Shown piece after piece: positions 35,088 to 45,239 of a stretch of DNA of 64,000 nucleotides (its first letter is position 1; each line of letters starts with the position of its first letter). The stretch is taken from contig JAPXFY010000023.1 in assembly GCA_030674185.1 (NCBI GenBank), forward strand, positions 14,814,686 to 14,878,685. Direction: 5' to 3'. The notes below the pieces were generated by a model. The model was given only the letters and a program-made list of their open reading frames with translations. It searched no databases and was not told where the DNA came from. Made by a program: the position numbers and the translations under genes. The DNA comes from Monoplex corrugatus (taxonomy: Eukaryota > Mollusca > Gastropoda > Littorinimorpha > Ranellidae).

Positions 35088-35280
35088 AAACCCTTTGACT
35101 CCCACACCCTATCCACCAACTGCAAAATCTTAACCCTTTGACTCCCTTACCATATCCACCAGCTTCCTGCAGGACGCTGATGGGACAGGGTGAGGGAGTC
35201 AAAAGGTTAATTTTTACTTTGCTAGCATGGTTGACAGTACAGGATGTTGGTCGACAGGGTGCAGGAGTCAAAAGGTTTAA
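35088..35280. mobile_element. piggyBac-type foldback MITE
   Basis: AACCCTTTGACTCCCACACC to GGTGCAGGAGTCAAAAGGTTTAA. Same inverted-end family as 15441-15745; termini slightly altered from TTAA. Confidence 0.75.
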
Positions 35281-35459
35281 ACATTCCATCCATTACTCAT
35301 TATGAGATCAGACATTACTGATGACAATCATCAGTAGGAGGGGGGACACCCATCAGTGCTGTTGCAGAAGAGAGGCTGATCACCATAAGTTGAAGTCCAG
35401 GTCAGGAATTGAGGAACAGTTCACAAAGGGATTCCTGAAATCAAACCACACAACATGGT

Positions 35460-36145
35460 CAGAGCAAATTTCTTGTTCTCAAGTTGCACAGTTTATGCAT
35501 GACATTTCTTCAACTGATACACACTTTGTGCATGAAGTTTTTCAAGAGAAACGCTTGATGTATGAATTTTTTCCACTTGAAACATTATTTATCAAGTTTT
35601 TTTTGTAAATGTTTTTGTATAAAAGTTCTTAAAAGTATGGCACAGTTTATAATTATGTTCCGTATTAAAAGTTCTTCAAGTAAAACTTGTGTGAAGGTTC
35701 TTAAACACACATTGTTTATGTGTGACAGTTCTTAACCCTTTGACTCCCGCACCCTGTCCACCAGCATCCTGCATTGGCAACCATGCTAGCAAAGCAACAA
35801 CTTAACCCTTTGACTCCCTCACCTGCAGGAAGCTGGTGGATAGGGTTAGGAAGTCAAAAGGTTAAATTTTTGCAGTTGGTGGATGGGGTGTGGGAGTCAA
35901 AGGGTTAAAGTGAAACAGTTTATGTATAAGGGTTCTTACAGTGAGACACACACTTTAGGTATGAAGGGTCTTATGATTTATGTATTGAGTTTCTTTGAAA
36001 TGAAACAGCTTATGCAATTGTTTGTAGAGAAACACAAATTCATGTATTCAGATTCTTCAAGCGAAATAAAATTTGAAGGTTCTTAAAGTGTAACACTATT
36101 TATTAAGGCTCTATAAGTGAAACACAGTTTATGTGTTAAGTTTTT
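35460..36145 (+). repeat. Degenerate ~40-45-bp repeat
   Basis: Loose units around GTTTATGTATGAAGGTTCTT and AAGTGAAACACA, about fourteen copies, interrupted by the MITE at 35732-35908. Too degenerate to fix an exact unit. Confidence 0.6.
35732..35908. mobile_element. piggyBac-type foldback MITE within the repeat
   Basis: A clean TTAA-to-TTAA element (TTAACCCTTTGACTCCCGCA ... GAGTCAAAGGGTTAA) inserted in the degenerate 40-bp repeat. Confidence 0.82.
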
Positions 36146-36307
36146 TAAACACACACCCCAGCCCACACACATTAGGAAAAGAAAGAAATACTGCAAATGT
36201 TCCACTTCACACACACATTAGCTTAAACAATTAGCTGCTAATGATGACAAATTCCACCTGATCTGATAGACACCACAGTTCAACACATCTAACTGCCAAT
36301 GAAGACT

Positions 36308-36500
36308 TTAAACCCTTTGCCACCTGCACTCTATCTACCAACTGCAAAAACTTAACCCTTTGACTCCCTCACCCTATCCACCAGCTTCCTGTAGGAAGCT
36401 GGTGGATAGGGTGAGGGAGTCACAGGGTTAAGTTTTTGCTCTTCCAGCATGGTTGACAAAGAAGGATGCTGTTGGACAGGCTGCAGGAGTCAAGGGTTAA
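36308..36500. mobile_element. piggyBac-type foldback MITE
   Basis: TTAAACCCTTTGCCACCTGC ... GAGTCAAGGGTTAA with the internal stem CCACCAGCTTCCTGTAGGAAGCTGGTGG. Same family as the neighbouring copies. Confidence 0.8.
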
Positions 36501-36504
36501 TACT

Positions 36505-37135
36505 GGACGTAGGAACATTTACGATTTCCTAGCCTATCAATGTTTCCTTCACCTCCCCTCTTCTTCCCAGGCGAAAAAAATTGAACACATGAAACAAAAA
36601 CGTGACAAAAAATGCATTTAAATCAGAACTATCAAGTTATCAAGAATGTGTGAAACAATTATAATACTTAAATCCTAATCAGAGCAGTTTATGAAACAAT
36701 TGTAAAACTTCAACTCAATAAAAAAAAAAGTAAAAGAAAAAATTGTAACTCGTGAAAGACTGAAACTTATAAAAACTTGATGCAAAGATACATGAAACCG
36801 ATAAGAAATATTTCTCAATAATAACACCAACAGTAACAGCAACACTATTGTTAGCAAGATAACTTCATTTCCCCAGTATGTAATCTGGACAGTAATTTCC
36901 ATGCACAGTAACGAATTAGAAAAAGAAACGGACACAGAATGGGTGGAGTATAACATATGCAAGGTGGACTGTGATTTCTAAGAACATCAATGAATTAGAA
37001 AATGATTGAAACAGACAGAATTAATGGGCGGAGTAATATACATGAAAGGTGAACAGAACGTTTGAAAATAATTTAAACAGAATGGATGTTGGTTGATAGC
37101 TAGAACTTCACATCTTGGTTAACATTTCACTGGTT
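36505..37135. other. Sequence downstream of the peroxidase gene
   Basis: A-rich sequence with a near-repeat (TGGACAGTAATTTCCATGCA / GGTGGACTGTGATTTCTAAG). No coding evidence. A polyadenylation signal for the minus-strand peroxidase would be expected here, but I cannot single one out. Confidence 0.4.
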
Positions 37136-37139
37136 AACT

Positions 37140-37945
37140 TAAGGAACGGACAGACGAGAGAATGGTGCACACAGACTTATGTGACACTATCGACAATCTT
37201 AAAGAGATTGTGAGGAAGTTAGCAAATGAATAACTAAATGACCGACGTAGACATGAAAACGATGCATGCTTTCATGCTGAGGAGGTTTGTCAAATGAGCA
37301 AACAGCTGTGACATGAAAATGCTGTCATTATGAGGAATCTTGAAAGGGTAAAAAGACGAAAATGTTGCTGACTTAAATGTTGAGAAAGTTTACCAAACGA
37401 ACAAACAACTAAGAAATGAGGATGCAGCCAACATGCTTGTCACTATGAGGAATCTTGAAAGGGTTATAAGACAAGAAAACGTTGCAGGCTTATATGTTCA
37501 GGAAGTTTGTCAAATGAACAAACCAACAACTAAGACATGAAGATGCTGGCAACATACTTGTCATCATGAAGAATCTTGAACGTGTTATAAGACACGAAAA
37601 TGTTGCAGGCTTATATGTTCAGGAAGTCTGTCAAATGAACAAATACAACTAAGACATGAAGATGCTGGCAACATACTTGTTATCATGAAGAATCTTGAAC
37701 GTGTTATAAGACACGAAAATGTTGCAGGCTTATATGTTCAGGAAGTCTGTCAAATGAACAAATACAACTAAGACACGAAGATGAGGGCAACATACTCGTC
37801 ATTATGAGGAATCTTGAAAGGGTTATAAGACAAGAAAACGTTGCAGACTTATACAATTAGGAAGTTTGTCAAACGAACAAACACACAAACAAGACATGAA
37901 GTTGCTGCCAACATACTCGTCATTATGATGAATCTTGAATGGGTG
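37140..37945 (-). repeat. ~120-bp array derived from peroxidase exon F
   Basis: Six to seven units of about 105-122 bp. On the minus strand each contains TTCAAGATTCTTCATGATAA, CAAGTATGTTGCCAGCATCT, TCATGTCTTA and GACAGACTTCCTGAACATATA. The first 55 bases match the coding end of exon F (CATTCAAGATTCATCATAAT, GACGAGTATGTTGGCAGCAA). The units therefore repeat coding sequence plus what follows it, mostly with stop codons (..FMS-stop). Units nearest exon F are most like it. Confidence 0.88.
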
Positions 37946-38022
37946 CAGCGGCACCTGCTCCAGTCCCACATTACGACAGATGATGCCAGAGTATGATGTC
38001 TGTTTGATGCTCTGCACTTGGG
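37823..38022 (-). CDS. Haem peroxidase exon F (last recognisable)
   Basis: After the acceptor TGTGTTTCAG this exon reads AQVQSIKQTSYSGIICRNVG then LEQVPLHPFKIHHNDEYVGS. It follows AAFTH of exon E to give FTHAQVQSIKQTS.S.IICRN, the conserved FT..Q...I+..S....ICDN block near the end of the animal peroxidase domain (phase 1 junction). The usual ICDN is ICRN here. Downstream of ..NDEYVGSNFMS the sequence departs from the family and passes into repeat-derived sequence until the stop at 37823. The family's CxxIPxxDL..W end is missing. The exon may be spliced earlier or the C-terminus may have been remodelled by the array. Confidence 0.75.
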
Positions 38023-38425
38023 CTGAAACACACAGCATTAAAACAATCTGATTCCATTCAGTGCTTTGATAAATGTGTGTTATCAACACACCCAGCATTA
38101 AATCAGTCTGACTCTTTTCAGTGCTTTGTTGACATTGATAGTGTACTATCAACTTTGGGTACTGATTACAGTCCAATTGATTATGATACAGCACAATATG
38201 TTCTGACATTGGTCATGACAATAGCGTGTTACCCACAGGAGACATGGGTATTTGTACATGTATACACCGACGTGTCAAAAACTGTAAAGCTGGTATCTTT
38301 ATCAACTTTTCAGGGACTTGAACAACAACAGCCAGAGTTTTGTATGGGCAAACACTGCACCAACTACCAAGCGAAAACGGGCATTCATGCAAGCAGCTTT
38401 CACAATTCATAATACTTATGATGCA
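38023..38425. other. Peroxidase intron, unclassified part
   Basis: A short duplication (CACAGCATTAAAACAATCTG against CCCAGCATTAAATCAGTCTG, then TTCAGTGCTTTG) occurs at 38031 and 38093. No coding evidence. Confidence 0.5.
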
Positions 38426-38570
38426 TGAGAGGGTGTGAGATGTACTTGCAGCGACAGGAGATACATTTGTGTGGAGGGCCATGGTCGCCAAAGCCATGCA
38501 GCAGGGCAGGGCAGGGCAGGGGGCATATGATGATGATGATGATGATGATGATGATAATGATGACTCATGC
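38425..38570 (+). mobile_element. LINE 3'-end fragment with (GAT)n tail
   Basis: GAGATGTACTTGCAGCGACA GGAG... then ATGGTCGCCAAAGCCATGCAGCAGGG in two pieces, a (GGGCA)n slip and ATGATGATGATG. Same LINE end as at 7070, 46620 and 47420. Confidence 0.75.
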
Positions 38571-38639
38571 TATCAAGTGCTCTTCTTCTCATATGCTCTC
38601 TGTTCTCTTGGGTTTTCAACAAGTCAGGAGAGTAGTTCT

Positions 38640-39165
38640 GTGAATCCCTGCTCACTGTGTGTTACCAGGAAACGAGACAGTAGATCGGCTAGCAAAAATA
38701 AGAGCCAGGAAAAACCAACCAGACAACAGCTTCAGTTGCATTGAGTAGAGTAGCATCATTAGATAAATCCTTTATGCCACAGACAGAAAGGGATGACAAT
38801 CACCTGTCCGAAGAACAGTAAGTGACCTTGATCAGGCTTCATACCGGGTCACAACTGTCTGACCTTCATATGAACCGCAAGTTCAGACTGACACCTTCAC
38901 CCAGAGGTCCAGACAGTTGAAGGCATTAACGGCAGTGATGTCGCTTGTATCAAGTGGAGGGACAGGAGACAAGGCAGACTACAACTCCTCTGACCGCCAA
39001 TATCTGATGGCAGTTGGCAGGAACCGAATGAAAACGGCCACAAGGATCAGCAGATGTGGTCTGGCCAAGTATACAGTGAGAGAAAGAAGAAGACAACCTA
39101 GCTGATATCTGGCGGTCAGTTCAAGACTGCAAACTGCTTAGAAAACAGCCAAGAGTGGAGCAGCT
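38640..39165 (+). pseudogene. RNase H fragment of a non-LTR element
   Basis: In the frame starting near 38643 the sequence reads IPAHCVLPGNETVDRLAKIR, the RNase H end motif (W.P.H.G..GNE..D.LA) of Jockey/I-type LINEs. Later frames show a ..TVEG...DV.C... tail with several frame changes. Confidence 0.7.
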
Positions 39166-39720
39166 GCAGTCTCAAGGACGTTGATCAGATCCCCCCCCCC
39201 CCCCCCCCCCCCAGCAACCTGTAGCTGTCGCAGTCCTGAAGAATACGTCTTGCTATCTGATCAACTTCTCAGGAGCACTGAAGAGATGGCACCAGTTGGA
39301 AGCGCTTGTTCACGTTGTGGCTCAGTCTGTTGAACCTAGTCTGCAGTCGGAGGATAATGACTTGCTTTTGCTGGGACAGCTGATGGTAACTGTCATGTAC
39401 GTGTAGCTGGGGTGCTCTGAACAGACTTGGTGATGGTTTTATGATGCTGACTCTGTTGTTTTTCTGTTCATGCTCTGCTCCCAGCTCCACCATTTCTCTG
39501 CTTCTTCATTTCCCTTGGATACCACAGTGTGAGGGTATCCACTGGAGCGCCTTTCTGTTGCGGCCGATGCTTTGCAATGTTTCTCGTAGATGCAGCAGTT
39601 TGCTTGTGGTGGTCGCTATCAGGACTGACATGGCATCCATGGGGAAGTATAGAGTCTTCCAAACCAGGCGTAAATTCAGCATCGTGATTAAGCACACTAT
39701 TTCAGACCCGGTGTAAAGTT
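39165..39720 (-). pseudogene. RNase H fragment of a non-LTR element, opposite strand
   Basis: The minus strand reads FPMDAMSVLIATTTSKLLHL then ALQWIPSHCGIQGK. The WIPSHCGI.G motif is the RNase H C-terminal block. It is frameshifted after that. A poly-C run lies at 39189-39212. The fragment is head-to-head with the one at 38640, suggesting an inverted pair. Confidence 0.7.
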
Positions 39721-40737
39721 AGCGTAATATATAACCTATTTCAAATCTAGTGTAAAATCAGCATTACATGTAAATTTAAAGTTGAGCAAGAAAACATACA
39801 TGGCATCTTCAATCGTTATCTCACTGGGTATAAAGTTAGCAGTATGATTACATAACTTATTTAAAAGCAAACACTAGACATACATGATTTCTACAATGAT
39901 TATCTCACCTGGGGTAAAACAATAAATGTACATGACACATACACTGATTATCTCACCTGGAATAAAACAATAAACATACATGACACATACACTGATTATC
40001 TCACCTGGAGTAAAACAATAAACATACATGACACATACACTGATTATCTCACCTGAAGTAAAACAGTAAACATACATGACACATACAATGATTATCTCAC
40101 CTGGAGTAAAACAGTAAACATACATGACACATACAATGATTATCTTACCTGAAGTAAAACAGTAAACATACATGACACATACAATGATTATCTCACCTGG
40201 AGTAAAACAATAAACATACATGACATATACAATGATTATCTCATCTGAAGTAAAACAATATAAACATACATGAAATATACAATAATTATCTCACCTGAAG
40301 TAAAACAATAAACATACATACATGACACACTGATTATCTCACCTGGAATAAAACAATAAACATACATGACACACTGATTATCTCACTTGGAGTAAAACAA
40401 TAAACATGCATGACATATACAATGATTATCTCACCTGGAGTAAAACAATAAACATACACGACAACTACAAGAGTTATCTCACTTGGTGTTAATAAATCTA
40501 CACGACATACGCAATGGTTATCTACCTGGTGTAAAACAACATCATGACATATACAATGGTTATCTCACCTGTTGATAAGTAAAAAAAATCAAACAAACAA
40601 ACGAAAAACAAACAAAAACAGGACATGACATCTACAATGGTTTTCTCACATGTTGTAAAGTAAAAACAACAACAAAAAACAAAAAAACCAACCAAACAAA
40701 CAAAAATTTGACATGACATCTACAATGGTCATCTCAC
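39660..40737 (-). repeat. ~50-bp array derived from the exon E donor
   Basis: About 18 units. On the minus strand a typical unit reads TTTTACTCCAG|GTGAGATAAT then CATTGTATATGTCATGTATG. The exon E end reads TTTACACATG|GTGAGATGAC CATTGTAGATGTCATGTC. The oldest, most diverged units (39660-39840) also keep more exon: GATGCTGAATTTACGCCTGG against the exon's GATGCTGCCTTTACACATGG. Units therefore span the exon/intron boundary and each carries a near-consensus 5' splice site. Units of 45-55 bp in the centre are the most uniform. Confidence 0.93.
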
Positions 40738-40903
40738 CATGTGTAAAGGCAGCATCGGAATCTTGTAAATCAAAGAAGAGTCGGTCACCTTCACGCAGGT
40801 GTTTGAACTGTTTACCAATGAGGTAGGCAAAGGTTGGCCCCACCACCCCCTCCACTGGTTCCTCGCTCATCCACCCACAAACAGGTCAATGTCATCCAGA
40901 GAC
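40738..40903 (-). CDS. Haem peroxidase exon E
   Basis: After the acceptor TGTGACAG the exon reads SLDDIDLFVGG, then MSEEPVEGVVGPTFAYLIGK, QFKHLREGDRLFFDLQDSDA and AFTH, ending ACATG|GTGAGA in phase 1. This is the VDDIDLF.GG..E.P..G..VGPTF..I...QF..LR.GDRF block of animal haem peroxidases (C-terminal part of the domain). Between VGG and MSEEP the frame slips by one base (GGTGG|ATGAGC), so the exon is not open from end to end as written. Both borders have been amplified into tandem arrays. Alternatively the VGG part is not used and splicing starts elsewhere in the array. A diverged SVEDIDLFV copy lies at 43836-43870. Confidence 0.85.
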
Positions 40904-43870
40904 CTGTCACACAAACACAAACAGGTCTATGTCATTCAGAGACCTGTCACACACACAAACAGGTCTATGTCATCCAGAGACCTGCACACACACACACAAA
41001 TAGGTCTATGTCATCCAGAGACCTGTCACACACACATATAAACAGGTCTATGTCATCCAGAGACCTGTCACACACACACAAACAAGTCTATGTCATCCAG
41101 AGACCTGTCACACACACACAAACAGGTCTATGTCATCCAGAGACCTGTCACACACACAAACAGGTCTATGTCACCCAGAGACCTGTCACACACACAAAAT
41201 AGGTCTATGTCATCCAGAGACCTGTCACACACATAAACAGGTCTATGTCATCCCGAGACCTGTCACACACACAAACAGGTCTATGTCACCCAGAGACCTG
41301 TTACACACAAACACAAACAGGTCTATGTCATCCAGAGACCTGTCACACACACAAACAGGTCTATGTCATCCAGAGACCTGTCACACACACAAACAAGTCT
41401 ATGTCATCCAGAGACCTGTCACACACACACAAACAGGTCTATGTCATCCAGAGACCTGTCACACAACACACAAACAGGTCTATGTCATCCCGAGACCTGT
41501 CACACACACACAAACAAGTCTATGTCATCCAGAGACCTGTCACACAAAACACAAACAGGTCTATGTCATCCAGAGACCTGTCACACAAACACAAACAAGT
41601 CTATGTCATCCAGAGACCTGTCACACACACACAAACAAGTCTATGTCATCCAGAGACCTGTCACACACAAAAAATCTAGTCTCAAAACCTCACACACAAA
41701 CAGGTCTATGTCATCCAGAGACCTGTCACACACACACAAACAGTCTATGTCATCCAGAGACCTGTCACACACACACAAACAAGTCTATGTCATCCAGAGA
41801 CCTGTCACACACACACAAACAGGTCTATGTCATCCAGATACCTGTCACACACACACAAACAAGTCTATGTCATCCAGAGACCTGTCACACACACAAACAA
41901 GTCTATGTCATCCAGAGACCTGTCACACACACACAAACAGGTCTATGTCATCCAGAGACCTGTCACACACACACAAACAGGTCTATGTCATCCAGAGACC
42001 TGTCACACACACACAAACAAGTCTATGTCATCCAGAGACCTGTCACACACACAAACAGGTCTATGTCATCCACAGACCTGTTAAACACACAAACAGGTCT
42101 ATGTCATCCACAGACCTGTCACACACAAAACAGGTCTTTGTCATCCAGAGACCTGTCACACACAAACACAAACAGGTCTATGTCATCCAGAGACCTGTCA
42201 CACACAAACACAAACAGGTCTATGTCATCCAGAGACCTGTCACACACAAACACAAACAGGTCTATGTCATTCAGAGACCAGTCACACACACACAAACAGG
42301 TCTATGTCATCCAGAGACCTGTCACACCCAAACACAAACAGGTCTATGTCGCCCAGAGACCTGTCACACACACAAACAGGTCTATGTCATCCAGAGACCT
42401 GTCACACACACACAAACAGGTCTATGTCATCCAGAGACCTGTCACACACACAAAACAGGTCTATGTCATCAAGAGACCTGTCACACACACACAAACAGGT
42501 CTATGTCATCCAGAGACCTGTCACACACACACAAACAGGTCTATGTCATCCAGAGACCTGCCACACACACACAAACAGGTCTACGTCATCCAGAGACCTG
42601 TCACACACACACAAACAGGTCTATGTCATCCAGAGACCTGTCACACACACAAACAGGTCAATGTCATCCAGAGACCTGCCACACACACACAAATAGGTCT
42701 ATGTCATCCAGAGACCTGTCACACACACACAGGTCTATGTCATCCCGAGACCTGTCACACAAACAGGTCTATGTCACCCAGAGACCTGTTACAAACACAA
42801 ACAGGTCTATGTCATCCAGAGACCTGTCACACACAAACAGGTCTATGTCATCCAGAGACCTGTCACACACACACAAACAGGTCTATGTCACCCAGAGACC
42901 TGTCACACATACAAACAGGTCTATGTCATCCAGAGACCTGTCACACACACAAACAGGTCTATGTCATCCAGAGACCTGTCACACATACAAACAAACAGGT
43001 CTACGTCATCCAGAGACCTGTCACACACACAAACAGGTCTATGTCATCCAGAGACCTGTCACACACACAAACAGGTCTATGTCATCCAGAGACCTGTCAC
43101 ACACACAAACAGGTCTACGTCATCCAGAGACCTGTCACACACACAAACAGGTCTATGTCATCCAGAGACCTGTCACACACACACAAACAGGTCTATGTCA
43201 TCCAGAGACCTGTCACACACACACACAAACAGGTCTATGTCATCCACAGACCTGTCACACACACATAAACAGGTCTATGTCATCCAGAGACCTGTCACAC
43301 ACACACAAACAGGTCTATGTCATCCACAGACCTGTCACACACACAAACAGGTCTATGTCATCCAGAGACCTGTCACACATACAAACAAACAGGTCTATGT
43401 CATCCACAGACCTGTTACACACACACAAACAGGTCTATGTCATCCAGAGACCTGTCACACACACACAAACAGGTCTATGTCATCCAGAGACCTGTCACAC
43501 ACACACAAACAGGTCTATGTCATCCAGAGACCTGTCACACACACACAAACAGGTCTATGTCACCCAGAGACCTGTTACACACAAACACAAACAGGTCTAT
43601 GTCATCCAGAGACCTGACACACACACACAAACAGGTCTATGTCACCCAGAGACCTGTTACACACAAACACAAACAGGTCTATGTCATCCACAGACCTGTC
43701 ACACACACATAAACAGGTCTATGTCATCCAGAGACCTGTCACACACACACATAAACAGGTCTATGTCATCCAGAGACCTGCCACACACACACAAACAGGT
43801 CTATGTCATCCAGAGACCTGTCACACACACACAAACAGGTCGATGTCTTCTACAGACTGGGCCTGTGCAA
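40885..43870 (-). repeat. ~40-bp array derived from the exon E start and its 3' splice site
   Basis: About 74 units. On the minus strand: TGTGTGTGTGTGACAG|GTCT then CTGGATGACATAGACCTGTT. This is exon E's own start, CAG|GTCTCTGGATGACATTGACCTGTT, with its TG-rich acceptor. Length varies mainly in the (TG)n part, between about 34 and 46 bp. Changes in the exon-like part are few (ATAGAC for ATTGAC, TGTGGATG for TCTGGATG). The outermost right unit is different: CACAG GCCCAGTCTGTAGAAGACATC, encoding SVEDIDLFV, closer to the family consensus. Very long open frames on the plus strand (to 840 codons) are artefacts of the 40-bp period. Confidence 0.97.
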
Positions 43871-43875
43871 CACAC
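43836..43875 (-). pseudogene. Diverged copy of exon E start (SVEDIDLFV)
   Basis: At the upstream edge of the array the minus strand reads TTGCACAGGCCCAGTCTGTA then GAAGACATCGACCTGTTTGT: AQSVEDIDLFV. VEDIDLF is the common family form, so this may be the original coding segment, with the array having grown between it and the rest of exon E. Another weaker copy (CAGGTCTGTGGAAGGACACT) is at 43937-43963. Confidence 0.6.
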
Positions 43876-44026
43876 ATGCACGTAGGTTCACATTCCTGGC
43901 TGTATATATACACAAACACAGAAACAAACACAGACAGGTCAGTGTCCTTCCACAGACCTGTCAAACACACGTACATAGTTGTCTGTATATATTTACACAT
44001 ATAAACACACATGAAGACAAACAAAC

Positions 44027-44138
44027 CCCACTTCCGAGTTTGTTCAAGAGGGGTTTCATCCCACTGGGAAAATTTCATAAGCACACCTCCAAAATCTTCC
44101 ATAATTACACGGCAAATTCCCCGAACATATGCAAAACC
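44027..44138 (-). CDS. Possible peroxidase exon between D and E
   Basis: After GAACTGAACAG the minus strand is open and reads GFAYVRGICRVIMEDFGGVL then MKFSQWDETPLEQTRKW, with a possible donor GGG|GTTTGT. The Y..R..C......F..L arrangement resembles the segment that normally follows RGRDHGLP in animal peroxidases, and the order along the gene fits. However, the acceptor seems to be made by the end of a short SINE-like repeat (44139-44205), and the match is weak. Treat as a candidate. Confidence 0.3.
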
Positions 44139-44388
44139 CTGTTCAGTTCAGTTCATATTGCTTACAGCCCAGCCGACTACTACAGTCATATCAGGGCTAA
44201 CACCACGTCAAAACCCTATGCATCGGCAAGGTCGTCAAATGAGGGATATTTTTGGTAGGGGTAAGTGAGAGAGAACAGGACCTGTTTGACACTAAGCTGA
44301 CATCACCAGAAAGGAAATAGGGCCTACTGTCTTAACCCAGTTGATAGACAAAATCCTAAACAAGTGTGACTGCCCGCGTTCAAGCAAT

Positions 44389-44761
44389 CAGGAACCAGAA
44401 ATAAAAAACACGAAAGAAGAATAAGAACGCGTATTTAATACAAGACAAGACAGGCACAAATTTTCGGCCGACTGGCCTTTGTCAAGCGTAAGATCACAAA
44501 CAAACAAACACCAGATACAAAAATTAGAAGAAAAAGACTGAAATTTCCCTGTTGCTTGGTCCAGCGTGAGAAAAGGAATGGACCGAGCAGCAAGGAAGTT
44601 TCAGTCTTTTTCTCCTAATTTTTGTATCTGGTATTTGTTTGTTTGTTTGTGATGTTACACTTTACAAGGCCAGTTGGCCGAAAATTTGCACCTGTCTTGT
44701 CTTGTTGTATTAAATACGCGTTCTTATTCTTCTTTCGTGTTTTTTTTCCCCTAGTTCCAGT
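44389..44761. mobile_element. Foldback element (family F), copy 2
   Basis: A near-continuous palindrome: arms of about 175 bp at 44389-44565 and 44587-44761 around a ~20-bp loop. Key pairs: ACGCGTATTTAATACAAGAC with TTGTATTAAATACGCGT, TTTTCGGCCGACTGGCC with GGCCAGTTGGCCGAAAA, and ACCAGATACAAAAATTAG with CTAATTTTTGTATCTGGT. The outer flank GTGTGACTGCCCGCGTTCAA (44366-44385) is shared with the other copies. Confidence 0.88.
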
Positions 44762-44994
44762 TGATAGAAAGCTGAGGTTTCGTGCATTGACTGGGGAGGG
44801 GGGGGGGGGGGGGTTCTGTTATGTGAGACGAGTTTATACAGAATAGCTAGTTATTTTTTTTATTCATTTACTTGACATATGTGTTCCCTTTTTTAAAGAT
44901 AAGATACACAGGTACATTATGTCATCTACATGTAACCAAGATTGTTCTAATGACAGGCTGATAAAATACCAGTATAAAAAATAGACTAGGTAAA

Positions 44995-45160
44995 ACATAG
45001 TCTAGGTAGGGCCTCAGGACCTGGCCAGCCCAGGATTTATGTGCAGGCTTAAGGTTTGTACCATGATCACCACACACATGGCTCCTGTGACGTTAGTGCA
45101 TATGTTATTCGTTCCGAGCGCGGAGACATCGTCTTGAAAAAACTGAAACTGAAACTGACA
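44995..45160 (+). mobile_element. SINE tail fragment
   Basis: GTAGGGCCTCAGGACCTGGC ... GCGCGGAGACATCGTCTTGA AAAAACTGAAACTG matches the 3' part of the SINE at 11660-12255. Confidence 0.7.
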
Positions 45161-45239
45161 TCACCAGAATGACAGGAGCATTGATATGAGCAGCAATCCG
45201 GCCAGTTTTTATGTTGCTGATTCATATTAACTCCAGGCA

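Noticed and set aside
40522..40719. Phe/Cys-rich minus-strand frame beside exon E
   Set aside because: It covers degenerate donor-array units and A-rich spacer, not a separate gene.
41130..43885. Very long plus-strand open frames (over 700 and 800 codons) of HTHTQTGLCHPETC-like repeats
   Set aside because: They run across the 40-bp array in three frames at once, have no unique sequence, and lie antisense to the peroxidase. A repeat without stop codons explains them.
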